Positions 43,336 through 53,640 of a stretch of 64,000 nt of DNA are shown in pieces. Position 1 is the first letter of the stretch. The number at the start of each line of letters is the position of its first letter. Under the pieces are notes generated by a model. The model was given only the letters and a program-made list of their open reading frames with translations, was not told the DNA's origin and searched no databases. This DNA comes from Odontocerum albicorne (lineage: Eukaryota; Arthropoda; Insecta; Trichoptera; Odontoceridae), in the NCBI GenBank assembly GCA_949825065.1, contig OX463849.1, positions 37,787,852 through 37,851,851 of the forward strand. Direction: 5' to 3'. The position numbers and the translations under genes were made by a program.

Positions 43336-43380
43336 ATGTGCCCGTACCATCAATCGACAGCTGAGATGGTACGGGCACAT
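43336..43380. repeat. 16-bp perfect inverted repeat at LINE 5' edge
   Basis: ATGTGCCCGTACCATC (43336-43351) is the exact complement of 43365-43380, separated by 13 bases, and coincides with the start of the LINE homology. Confidence 0.95.
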
Positions 43381-43610
43381 AAGACGGAGACCACCAGACC
43401 ATACTGTAAATCGGGCAATGTCTGTGGATCTTCCTCGACAGCCGTCCAGAGGAAGACCAAAAATGGTCCTGATGACTCAATGCTTTACGGCCTAGATGAA
43501 ATCGACACCCAGAACCTAATAATATACAGCCTGAGAACGAGAAGAGCCGACCCCAACAGCCTACCTAGGCAAAGAGTTGGGACAATGCCAGGAAGAAGAT
43601 ATTTATATTT
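43365..43610 (+). pseudogene. RTE-like LINE C-terminal fragment
   Basis: The frame reads LRWYGHIRRRPPDHTVNRA, SRGRPK and, after a shift, RRADPNS. This matches the RLRWYGHV..RPP.....RA...SRGRPK..RADP order of the element at 5988-7072. Several stops are present. A 16-bp inverted copy of its first bases lies just upstream. Confidence 0.82.
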
Positions 43611-43959
43611 CAATATATTCATATTCAGTTTTTTATAATTTTTTTTTAATATTACTAACATTTTCAAACACCTCCACCTACACTTATTTTGTAAAGCTTT
43701 TCTGTTTCATTATATTCGCACTTTTTTCACAGTTTTGTTTCTAAAGATTTCTATCTTAACTTTGTCATTACGTGAAATTCACTTTTAAACCTTGTAAAGA
43801 ATATCAAGTTTAACAATGCACGCAAGAGGAAGTATTGCCGCATAATAGATAGATATTACGAATATGAAGTCAAATTGTATTCTTGAGAAGGTTTATTTAA
43901 GTATTTATAATGAGTTGTGAAAGAAAATAAGCTGTAACTCCATATCAGTCTACACAATT
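43611..43959. other. No supported feature
   Basis: AT-rich, unassigned. Confidence 0.5.
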
Positions 43960-44265
43960 ATTGTTTCGTCCACAATCATGGATCTCGTCATACATGTTAT
44001 TCTATTGTTCATACTTCTTACCTTCCCTCAGTTTAAATATCTCTTACTTTCTCTTTCCATTACTTCCTTGGTCTCCATTTATTTTAAACGTTTTGTTAAA
44101 TCTTTCGCGACTCATTCATTCTCTCAATGTGTCATGTTCAAAGCGATTAATTATTCCATTATATTTTTGGATTATTGTGATGTTACCATTGCTTTAATGC
44201 ATTATGTTGCGAGACAAAGATGGCTTCAGTTCTTAAAAATAATACAACACCGACCATTGATGTGA
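43960..44265 (+). pseudogene. CR1/L2-like reverse transcriptase fragment
   Basis: The frame contains KYLLLSLSITSLVSIYF and later AINYSIIFLDYCDVTIAL then QFLKIIQHRP. This resembles the C-terminal segment L.Y..LDYCD.......L..LQ..QN of CR1/L2-type LINEs. It may belong to the family whose C-terminus lies at 56515-56823. Assignment rests on one short motif. Confidence 0.5.
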
Positions 44266-44699
44266 ATTCAAGTGTTCACAGTTAAAAGAGTATCCAAGCC
44301 TTGAACTGCACCACAGAGAGATGATGTCATTCCGATTGCACACGAAATCATGTGCATATTTGCATTAATGCGCTCGTCAACACTTGCTAGGAGTCTTTAA
44401 TAAGAATTATATATGTTGTATATCCGCCTACATCACATTATTTAAGCTGTCGTGTCAGTGAGGCAGATATTTTATTAAGTGGCTTTCTTGTAGTATTATT
44501 TATTATACACGGTCTTCTGTCTATTTCTAAAAGCATACGGATTTGGTTCGTTAAGAGGCCTTAGAAAATGGAAAGGTCTTCTTATATATTTTTTTTATTT
44601 ATTAAAAACTATCTTGTAAATACAATATATCTAATGGATAACCTTTTTTAAAGTACTTTCTTCCAATAAACCAGTGTTTGTTTCATAAGCAATTATTAT
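44266..44699. other. No supported feature
   Basis: Unassigned. Confidence 0.5.
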
Positions 44700-44892
44700 C
44701 GATATTTTTTTTAACTTGGCGAGTTTATTGTCATGTGGCAATCTCTTCCAACCAACCAGAAATATGTTTTTAACGGCCCTAAGTGTTAACCAGACTGGAA
44801 TTCCATTTTTTTTAAATCTGGGTTCCAGCGGGGATCGAACCCGCAACCCCCGGATCGGCAGACAAGTGTCTTACCACCAGGCCACGGAGGTC
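44700..44892 (-). repeat. tRNA-derived SINE, well preserved
   Basis: On the minus strand: GACCTCCGTGGCCTGGTGGT..B box GGTTCGATCCC..CCAGTCTGGTTAACACTTAG..GGTTGGTTGGAAGAGATTGC..AATAAACTCGCC. It closely matches 24116-24300. Confidence 0.9.
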
Positions 44893-45294
44893 GTCGATAT
44901 TCATGAGAGCAAAAACATAAAGACAAAATGCCAAAGAAAAGAGATAAGGAGAATAATGATATGGCAGTTAGGGTCGAGGAATATGTCGAATAAAATAATC
45001 CTTTTTTAGTTTTCTCTTGGACCACATCTGATTGAACTATAATACAAAGTCAAGTTCTATATATTTTTTTGCTGGAGTCGTATACCGCTTGGTCATGGAT
45101 TCTTGTGTTAACTTTAAAGTTTCCCGAGGATTTTAGTTTCAGTTCACTCCAATTCGTGTTTAAGACAATATAATAGTCTTGAGATGGTTTCTTATTCTGT
45201 AGGCACACACCTTCAGACTTTATTTCACCTAAGTTTATTTGGTGACACTTAACATCTGCCTTTTATAAATTTAAAATAAAAGCTATATTAGTAT
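44893..45294. other. No supported feature
   Basis: Unassigned. Confidence 0.5.
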
Positions 45295-45510
45295 GCTTGT
45301 AGAAGTGACTGAAAATACTCTTAATTTCTAGTCAGTAATATAAAGTGTTTCATTCCTGATTTTTCTTTCCTCTTCACCGTCTCTTCATTTTCCTTTGATT
45401 GATGATTTCTCACTTTTACGTTAATATGTAACATGTCCATAAATTTCATAAATAATTAGCAACAAGCCCCCCAGATTGAATTTGCAATGAAGTGTTAAAT
45501 ACATAATTGT
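45295..45510 (+). repeat. LINE Z 3' UTR copy
   Basis: Begins CTGAAAATACTCTTAATTTC TAG as at 19218-19242, includes CTTTGATTGATGATTTCTCA and ends AACAAGCCCCCCAGATTGAA..TTTGCAATGAAGTGTT. Confidence 0.78.
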
Positions 45511-45524
45511 GTTGTTCATAATCA

Positions 45525-45772
45525 AGGCATTAACGTTGTGGAGGTTTAAAGATATTGTAATTTATTTTTATCAAACACTGTTTATTCCACTTTTTTGTGA
45601 CGGTATAACCCTACCGGTTTCAAGGCTTTCACCTCATCTTCAGGGGAGTGCAAACAAGACTCTTGTTATCTTGTTTGCGCTCCCCTGAAAACGAGGTGAA
45701 AGTCTTGAAACCGGTAGGGTTATACCGTCACAAAAAAGTGGAATAAACAGTGTTAGATAAAAATAAATTACA
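45525..45772. repeat. Long hairpin element, best preserved copy
   Basis: Arms 45556-45659 and 45669-45772 are 104 bp with five mismatches and a 9-base loop. The shared flank (GTGGAGGTTTAAAGATATTG) lies on the left, so the copy is inverted relative to those at 23726 and 34293. The arms contain CTGAAGATGAGG..TTGAAACCGGT..TATACCGTC. Confidence 0.95.
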
Positions 45773-46507
45773 ACAGATACATAATAAATTTCTTAAGATG
45801 ATATTATATTATGAAATTGCGCTATATAAGTCATCTTTTTATTTATTTTTTAAGTTTAAGTTGCCACTCACAGCATTTATGTTAAATTGTTGGGGTTCCG
45901 AGTGGCTGCAACTGTGGCCTGTACTTTATAATTAAGACATTTTCTATTTATAAAAATCACAACAAGCAATTAGTTACATTCGATGCACTACTATCTTCGA
46001 TCTTTTGAATGTAATTGAGAAAAATCATCGGTGGTCAGAGAGTTAATGAGGTGCAGGTGTAGAGGAAGAAAAGAAAAAAGATGATGCAAAGATTGCAAAA
46101 TACTAATTTCATTCCGTAGCTTTTCCGCATATTTTCTTATTACCAGGAATGTAATTTAGAAGTTATTCATTGAGCATGATCACAATGGTAATTACGAAAC
46201 GATATAATGTTTATGCATTGACTTGTACACATATTTGCGGTTTTCTAGTCCGTTATATCGACCACGAGAATCTACGGTCGTTAAATACGTTAGTAAATAG
46301 CTTCTGAAATCAATTCAATATTTTTCTACCTTCCATTCGACCGCTGTTTTAATATCGTGTACAAACTGATTAATATTAAGTGTTAATTTGGTTTTTGTTT
46401 CTGGAACTTGATCACGTAGCTTCGGTTAACAAGATAATTAGCCGAGAAGAGCAAAACAATTGATATTGAAAAATTATGAAACTGCAACAATTCAAGTTAT
46501 TGTTATT
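45773..46507. other. No supported feature
   Basis: Purine-rich stretch at 46040-46090; otherwise unassigned. Confidence 0.5.
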
Positions 46508-47008
46508 ACCGTAAAATCTCAAATATAACGCGCACCCGTGTATAATTCGCATACTTCATTTAGTCAGAATGTTTCAGGTAAAGGGGAAATTCGTAAATAG
46601 AATCCATAACTTTTTAAGATTTTGTTTTAAGTTGCTTAAAACATTTGCAAACAAAACTAAAGCTTTTAATATGAAACAAACTAAAATGCATAACACCTAG
46701 ATATTGGGAAATTCGTTAAAATACTCGTCTCCATTGTCACTACTGTCGTAGTAAGAGGTTCATCTAGTGCTGTCGAGTCAATGACATTATTATTGGTGTC
46801 GTCATAATAAATATCGCCATCATAATCTTCATCTGATACCTATCCGACCTCCCACAGAACTTCACCCTCGCTGCCTGCTGTCAAAATTTATTTGAAATAC
46901 AATATTTGAGGTTATGACGTATTTTTATTGTAAGCGAGAATTATACGAACCTCCGTTTGAGCGAGTTAAAATGAAAAAAAAATGTTAGAATAATCGCGAT
47001 TTTACGGT
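46508..47008 (-). mobile_element. Pogo/Tigger-like remnant
   Basis: Ends ACCGTAAAATCTCAAATATA (left) and the complement of ATAATCGCGATTTTACGGT (right) are inverted. GCGCACCCGTGTATAATTCG near the left end is typical of such elements. The minus strand keeps an acidic frame (SDEDYDGDIYYDD) resembling a DDE_1 transposase C-terminal tail. Internally deleted. Confidence 0.55.
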
Positions 47009-47066
47009 TCTTTGAAAAAATCCATTAGTACGTGGACTTACGAAAATTTATCCTCTTGGAAGACTA

Positions 47067-48000
47067 CATGGGTAGATGCAAAAATTTGTCCCGTTTTTGG
47101 GGCTAGATGGCATTGTATCGTAAAACCGAAGTGTTATTAACTTTTTACATGTAAAGTTTTGATGTTGTTTGACAGAAGGAGTTTTAGCGAGTACTTGGGA
47201 AAAATATTGTGTTTTTTGGTTGTGTTTTTTTACACGTGTTAAGCATTAAAAATGGCAGAAAATGAGGAGCATTTTCGACATGTTATGTTTTTTTTATTTT
47301 CGGAAAGGCAAGAATGCTTCGCAGACGCAAAAGAAGATATGTGCTGTGTACGGTGATTGTGCCGTTGACGATTTCACGTGCTGTAAGTGGTTCAGAAAGT
47401 TTCGTGAAAACAATTTTAATCTTAGCGATGTACCACGTTCCGGACGATCGGCTGAGGCTGATGGTGGCGAAATATTAGCGCTAATTGAAACTGATCGACA
47501 TAGAACAACTTGAGAGAGAGGAAAACTCTTGGAATCAACCAGTCAACAGTGTCAAGGCGATTACGTCAACTTGGAATGGTTAGCAAGACCGATGTATGGG
47601 TCCCGCACGAGTTAACAGAGAAATATTTGATGGACTGAATTTCTGGTTGCGGTTATCTATTAAAGCGCAACGAAATCTATCCATTATTAAAGCAGATGGT
47701 TACAGGTGATGAAAAGTGGATTATGTATAATAATGTTAAGCGTCTAAGCGCGGAGATGTCCCTTCAACCAGTGCCAGTTTACATTCGAAGAAGGAATATA
47801 CATAAGAAGAAGAATTCCCTTCCAGTCCCACCAAATGATATGCATTTGGTGGGAATGGAAGGGAATCGTTTATTATGAGCTGAAAACTAGACCATTAATT
47901 CGGTGAAATACTGTTCACAACTAAGTGTATTAAAGCGAGCAGAAGCGGCCTGAATTAGCCAACAGAAAGGGTATTTATTGCGTTCCGTCAATACAATGCT
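47067..48000 (+). pseudogene. Mariner transposon, 5' end and transposase, 3'-truncated
   Basis: A likely left end (CATGGGTAGATGCAAAAATT after TA) lies at 47067. The transposase starts at ATG 47252 (MAENEEHFRHVMF) and shows KICAVYGDCAV, DVPRSGRSAE, then VTGDEKWIMYNNV with the first catalytic Asp near 47706, and HLVGMEGN at the W-E-W-K-G position. Frame shifts, stops and a local inverted duplication (47814-47866) break it. Traces of the second catalytic block fall near 47980, after which homology stops and an opposite-strand mariner begins. Confidence 0.82.
47814..47866. repeat. 24-bp hairpin inside mariner gene
   Basis: ATTCCCTTCCAGTCCCACCA.. (47814-47837) pairs with 47843-47866 with one mismatch around a 5-base loop. 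The right arm is the normal transposase sequence; the left arm replaces coding sequence. Confidence 0.95.
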
Positions 48001-48437
48001 AGACCACACAAAGGGGATCTTCATGAATAATGTGGTTTAAGCGGTCCTCATCGAAGTACACTGGTCGTCCATAAAGGTCCATGTCTTTCAGGTCGAAATT
48101 GCCGTGTTTGAAACGCAAAACCCATCGACGAGTTGTCCTTTCATTCATAGCATCTTAACGGTACATTTTGCAAATATCGCGAGCGGCGTTGGCAGTTTTA
48201 TTCCCTCGATTAAACGAGAACAGAAGGAGGTGTCGAAAATGCTCACTTTCGTCTACTTGATATTCCATTTTGAAGGCTTGTAATCAAATAAAATAATATA
48301 TGTAACGTAAAAGCAAACACAATATCTTGTAGAACAGAAAATTTTCTTTCGTATGACGTATAACCTTTACCATTTTGTTTTACTTTTGGTGCTCATTTTT
48401 AAATTGGAGAAAAACGGACACAACTTATGTTAACACC
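48001..48437 (-). pseudogene. Second mariner family: 5' end and N-terminus, 3'-truncated
   Basis: The minus-strand start is ATG 48270-48268 (MEYQVDESEHFRHL), then FNRGNKTANAARDICKMY, a stop, TTRRWVLRFKHGNFDLKD, LYGRP and DEDRLNHIIHEDP. This is the mariner helix-turn-helix region. The 5' UTR and terminus run to 48437 (complement GGTGTTAACATAAGTTGTG next to TA at 48438-48439). It is cut at about 48001, where it meets the plus-strand mariner. Its 5' UTR is the source sequence for the MITE at 10139. Confidence 0.82.
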
Positions 48438-48439
48438 TA

Positions 48440-48556
48440 ATAGTTTTCACTTAAGTTCTATTTATAACATTTCTAGTTGTTAGGAAGATGTTGACACACG
48501 GCAATAAACCCTCCAGGTTATACTATATGCAATGAAAGTGTAACACAATAATACAA
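48440..48556 (+). repeat. SINE body and tail
   Basis: GTTTTCACTTAAGTTC, CTAGTTGTTAGGAAGATGTT, GGCAATAAACCCTCCAGGTT and GCAATGAAAGTGTAACACAA follow the SINE order. The mariner terminus abuts it, suggesting insertion into this SINE. Confidence 0.72.
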
Positions 48557-49134
48557 AAAAAACGCATGTTCATGAAATAATTTCATCTTGACGTTCGCAT
48601 TCTTTCAAAGCCTTTTATTTTCTTTTTTTGAACGGTTTCACGTAATGCATGACATTTAAATGTACTTATGCTAACTTATGGGAACTATAAAATTCCATGC
48701 CCGAAGACTGTTCTAGTATAAACTATAATATCGAAATTGATTCAAGTTCCCAGGCATTATTGTTTCGTCTGTGAAATTACGATCCAGTCGTTTACCTAAA
48801 AAATTATACAAACACGCACAAAGCCACGATATAAATATACTTTTAATCTCCGGACAATATCGGGCGTGCATCGCGATCTGTTCTGCATGATATTTTACAT
48901 TGTATAGGTATAAAACAAGACAAGTACAACGCAGATAATAATGTATTTCGAGATTGATGATCTTCTAGGTTCTAAAAGCGATAGACAAGGAAAATTCTCG
49001 TGATTAAATTCATGTTTTGTTCTGTTATTGCTATGGGCACATTTGAATGTATTTTGTAAGAACTCTATATCCTGGTTCTACTTAATAGTCTTATTTTGTT
49101 TTTTTTTTATACCTTATAGTATTGTTTTTTATTA
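48557..49134. other. No supported feature
   Basis: Unassigned. Confidence 0.5.
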
Positions 49135-49260
49135 CACCCTGACAGATTTATTGCAGTATGGAAATCCCTTCCAACCAACCAGAATGATGTTAAACAAGCT
49201 TGAAATGAAAATAAGACTAGAAACTTTTTTTAAAATACTTGTTACCATTTTTGGTAGCAT
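49135..49260 (-). repeat. SINE body and tail
   Basis: On the minus strand: CTAGTCTTATTTTCATTTCA, GGTTGGTTGGAAGGGATTTC, AATAAATCTGTCAGGGTG. Head replaced by unrelated sequence. Confidence 0.7.
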
Positions 49261-49828
49261 TGTCTCTTATAAATGAAAAAAAAACATTCTCGTCAGTTTT
49301 AGTGACTGAGTGATTTGGATACGTAGCAATCGTGCATACCTGACTTGATTCCTGTTCGATCCATGTGTAAATATGCTTTCAGAGAGATTTTATCTGACTT
49401 TACATTTATACTCGCGCTGTGTTAACTCGTTTCACATGCAATTTCTCAAGCTCGTAGGGTGCAATTATTTACTAATTATTACTATAAAATTTATCATTTA
49501 TTCTAAAAAGTATTTCCAGGGTATATTTTAAAGTATTTATATTAGCATCATCAGAATTAAGATAAGAAAAAAAACACCCTAAAAATTCCATCAGAAACAC
49601 AAAGATTTCATAAAACGCTTCCATTTAGGTCGTCCATAGCCCGACACTCCACGTCCTTTCTCCCATATCAGCCCGAGACTGTGAATCTCCTTATCGTTAC
49701 ACCTGTGTATAGTGTATGATGAACGTCCGATTTTTGTGTCTTTGCATCCTGTTTATTTTTCTGTATTCTAATTTTGATATCTTTCCAAGGCTCAAAAGCG
49801 CGAGTCTTCTCGGTTTTGGGAACATATG
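49261..49828. other. No supported feature
   Basis: Unassigned; overlapping minus ORFs (49668-49915) run into the hAT end and are not convincing. Confidence 0.45.
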
Positions 49829-49983
49829 CCTTAGGACCGTGTTTCCCAACGAGGGGCCCACGGCCCACAGAGGGGCAATTTGATTTTTAAGGGGGGCAAT
49901 TCGAAATTGACTCATTCAGAGTTTAAGTTAACTATATTTCTATATTGTGGTTCACGAGCATGATAAAAGTATAACAGATATAG

Positions 49984-50076
49984 CAATCCGGATCGCAGCT
50001 AACTTCACTCCACTGTCGCGTATACGCCGTGACGTAATACGCGACAGTGGAGTGAAGTTAGCTGCGATCCGGATTG
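49984..50076. repeat. Perfect 40-bp-arm palindrome inside hAT
   Basis: Arms 49984-50023 and 50037-50076 are exactly complementary (CAATCCGGATCGCAGCTAAC..), with a 13-base loop. Weaker pairing continues outward to about 49949 and 50108. Confidence 0.97.
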
Positions 50077-50224
50077 TTTTATCTGTATACTTGTATCATG
50101 GTTCATGAGTACAGGCGTTTCTTTTTACTGCAAAATGATAAGTCAATTAAAGCTTTATTTAATATAAAAAGAGCGATGCGATAGCATGGCTTTGTAAGGA
50201 AACCGAAATTAAATATCCAAAATC

Positions 50225-50460
50225 AATCAAACCAAATCCAACCAAATGTGCAAGAAAACTATTGTTACCGTTTCCTTCTTCATATTTAGTTGAATGTGGA
50301 TTTAGTGCCATAAATGATTTGCTGCTAAAAAAGAAATCGGCTGGATATAACACAACAGGGAGACTTGAGACTAAAACTAATTAAATTGGAACCTAACATA
50401 AAATCTCTTTGCAGCAAGCAAGCATCAAGCGTAAGGATCTCACAAAATTTAATAAATAAT
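50225..50460 (+). pseudogene. hAT transposase C-terminal fragment
   Basis: Read across frames: PFPSSYLVECGFSAINDLLL, KKSAGYNTTGRLETK, then a NI.SLQQASIKR-like end. The FP.SYL.E.GFS....L..KKR.RL....RGDLRL motif is typical of ZBED5/SCAND3-like hAT transposases. Only the dimerisation end survives, with stops. Confidence 0.78.
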
Positions 50461-50714
50461 TACTAATAATTAAAATAATAGAAAAATATTTCATTAAAAT
50501 TATTTTGTACTTGAATTTCAGTTCTCCATGATATGTTTTGAAAATTTACTTACTGTATTTGCTTATTTCCTAGTGATTTCTTCTTAAAACCTATCATTTA
50601 AGTTTCTTTAATAAGGCATAAGAATTTTAGAAAGGCTTAGGTGTGGCATAGCACAAAAAACACTGCCTTAGGAGGACACTGGCTTGGGAAACACTGCTTT
50701 AGGAGGATAATATA

Positions 50715-50890
50715 TGTCAGGTGGTACGGTCACTTGAAGAATTAAAAGGTTTGTCATCAACACCCTATAACGAGTATGATAAAGGTGGTAAGCTGTAGGC
50801 AGTTACGACCACGTATTGAGGATGCCGACTGGAAACTAGCCAAGTCCTGAGCTGTTCGTGACTTAACAAACGACGTTGTTTTTAATAAAT
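50715..50890 (+). pseudogene. LINE C-terminal fragment
   Basis: Starts RWYGHLKN, the RWYGHV box, and continues with LRPRIEDADWKLAKS, resembling the R.W.D.V..DL.....W...A region. Short and decayed. Confidence 0.55.
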
Positions 50891-52509
50891 TTACTGTGCA
50901 TAAAAACGTATTCGCTTCATCCTACAATATTTAAATTCTTCTGTATTTATTTTATATGTGTTATTTATCCAGCACTGTTATCATTAATACGAGTATAAGT
51001 ACAAAAAAAAACATTGTATGAGAAGTAGATAAAAGAAAAAGTACGAAACTTGAAAATATATGACGTACAACTCGACTGGGCTAACTCAACTAATTGTTTT
51101 GATAAACATATAAAATATCAAAAATATTTTTACATTACATAGGCAAGGATATTTAAAATTTACCATGCTAAAATTGTGGCAATACTAAATCATTTTTGAA
51201 GCTACTTTTTTGCATAAATCATACTATATAAACACGTTATAAAAACGACTTATTCAAAATGATTAATTTATGTTGATGATAAATTTCTATAATTATAGTC
51301 AAAGTGGATGGATATATAATAAGTTACATGATGGATCTCATTTCTGTATTTGCCTTTACAGTTTATCTTTTTATACTTTTGTTCTTTATTTTTTTCTGGA
51401 TCATTCCTGAAGAAAATTACTTGATTTTTCGACTAGCAATTATATTTAGCCAAAGTTAATGTCGTGTTTGATGTATTTTTCGCGTCACAAGTAGTTTGCC
51501 TTCAATTAATGGTGCGCACTGTCGCCTAACACCGAACAAATGATCGTGTGGCTTCCACTCTTCCCTTAACGAATCATGCCTCTTGTAGATATATTATCTT
51601 ACTACTGCAAATTAGTATTCTGATGCTCGATGAATTCAGTTCGTTTAAGTGTGAAGTAAATTATTTTCGCGCTGGAGAAATGTGATGTGTTTTACAATGA
51701 AACATTTGATGTAAAAAAATATAATTATTATAATTGACGATTCTCTGTTTTTACAATCTTACCAAGAAGGCGATGTTCATTGGTAATAATTATACATTGT
51801 CTGTTTTTAATGAATTCATGAACATTGAAAATGGTAAGACAATGTAATGCTACCCTATTCAGTCATCTCTAATTTAATATTACTAATGTCATCAATTTCC
51901 TTCCGTATTGCAGATTTAATTTACATCTTAATAATGGAGAAAGTAATCTATACATAGTAATTTTGCAAGTTGCCTTCACTTTTGTGGTTTCTTGAATGGG
52001 AAAGCTCTGAGGTCCATTATGTGTATACTATCCGCCTATGTAAATGTTGGTTTATTTTTTAATAATTCATGTTGCAAAAAAACGTTTATCTTCTACATAC
52101 TTTCAATGCAATTTACCTAATAATACTTACATAGGATATGACACCCAAAGAAGCAGTAGGCATACCTCTCTAGGATCAAGTTAGGCCCTGGCATAAAATA
52201 GTTCTTAAACTCAGAAGTCATACTAGCAAGTCTAGAGAAGTCTCAATTTTGGTTAATGGATCATAGCGTCCGCATGTTCTTGAGATTTTACCCGTATTGA
52301 GCCAATTTAAGGGCTGTGGATTGGGACATATCACAGTGGCAGAGGACCCTGTTTCAGTCCCGACCCGAAAACAGAGGCCAAGCAGATTAATGAAATTTAT
52401 TTATGTTGCGTATTTTCAATCTCAGCTTCCTAATTATTGAAAATTTCCTAGCCAACCTAAAATTATAGGTTTGTGGTATTTAACGATTTAAAATAATTAT
52501 TTTTTAATA
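50891..52509. other. No supported feature over 1.6 kb
   Basis: AT-rich, with TACGAGTA at 50988-50995. No recognised element. Confidence 0.55.
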
Positions 52510-53640
52510 AGAAAGCGTATGATGACGTACGAGGAGAGAGATTGTGGGAAGTATTGAAAGATTATGACATGAGTGATAAATTAATAAGTGCAGTAGGATC
52601 ACTGTATGAAGACAGTTGTGCATGTGTAAGAATAAATGGAGAACTTACTGAGTGGTTTAAAATTACTAAAAGCGTAAAACAAAGTTGTGTGATATCACCT
52701 TGGGTATTTAATTTATATACGAGTATATCATATAGGTAGATTCACGTGTGCGTGATTTAAAAGATGATGGGAGATTTTATTGTTAGAAAGAGTGAAATGT
52801 ATGTGTTTTGGACTTCTGTATGCTGATATGATTATGCTTGGTGAAAATTAAGGTGATTTTATACATATAATAAGTGAACAGTTTGCGAGATGTCTTAGTA
52901 AAAGGTTTGAAAATAGATGTTGTGATTATAGAAAGAGGTATGGTAAAAACTATGTGCGATGTATGGGTTAACTCAGAGAACTAGAGCAGGTTGATGAGTT
53001 CTGTATCTTTACGTATGATGGGTGAGTTAAAATGGACATTAAAAGAAGGCTATCGACAGAGAACAAGGTAAACGCAGAACTTAATGTAATTATACATCAA
53101 CTCGACTATATCGAAAGTAGCAAAAATGATTATACTATATCTAAATGTGTTGGAGCCCACCTCGACGTATAGTAGGGAAACTTGGACTTGGCAGTAGAAG
53201 GATAAAAGTAAGATTAATGCTGTCGAGATGTGAGCACTAAGAATAATTCGTGGAATGTCAATGTATGAAAGAAGGCAAAATGAATACAGAAAATTAATCC
53301 ATGGCTAAAATGATTTTTAAAAATAAGATCAAGACAGGTAGGTGGTTTAAGATGGTTTGGACATGAGAGAGAATGAGTGGCAAAAGAATAACTAAGCGAG
53401 TAAGTGTAAAAGGCAGAAATTCAAGGTGTGCGTGGAAGTGGTAGACGGAGGAAAACGTGATTGAATCAAGCGGACCAGATTTGAAGGAAGGTTAAACGAG
53501 AAGTATGAATAATGGAAGATAGTGCATGACGAAAAATATGAATAATGAGGAGGCGAAACTTGTGTGCTTAGATTGAAAAGTTTAGAGATCTGTTCTCTCT
53601 GTCTACCCCGTAAGAAACATGTATATGTTTGTAAAAAATA
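52510..53640 (+). mobile_element. LINE X, longest copy
   Basis: 5'-truncated in the reverse transcriptase domain and carrying it through to the 3' end (CTGTTCTCTCTGTCTACCCC..ATGTATATGTTTGTA). The C-terminal part parallels 11385-11820 and 12441-12765, which allows the family to be reconstructed in outline. Confidence 0.82.
52512..53530 (+). pseudogene. LINE X reverse transcriptase, decayed
   Basis: In order: KKAYDDVRGERLWEVLKDYD (palm block with the first catalytic Asp), VRINGELTEWFKI, SVKQSCVISPWVFNLY (the G.RQGC.LSP.LFN block with Gly changed to Ser), a stop, LYADMIMLGEN-like sequence near 52820 where YADD has become YADM, MCDVWVNSEN, then the C-terminal RWFGHE box near 53350. At least four frame shifts are needed, so it is old. 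The FDKAYD..LW..L spacing fits RTE/CR1-type reverse transcriptases. Confidence 0.8.

Larger units (their letters stand above)
49837..50696 (+). mobile_element. hAT element, internally deleted
   Basis: The left end CCGTGTTTCCCAACGAGGGG and right-end complement CAGTGTTTCCCAAGC are inverted. 8-bp flanks CCTTAGGA (49829-49836) and CTTTAGGA (50697-50704) differ by one base. The 860-bp element keeps a transposase C-terminus and a perfect 40-bp palindrome. An alternative right end, AACACTG followed by an exact CCTTAGGA, lies about 30 bp inside. Confidence 0.8.

Noticed and set aside
43485..43667. Minus-strand 60-codon ORF
   Set aside because: It is a shadow of the RTE-like fragment on the plus strand.
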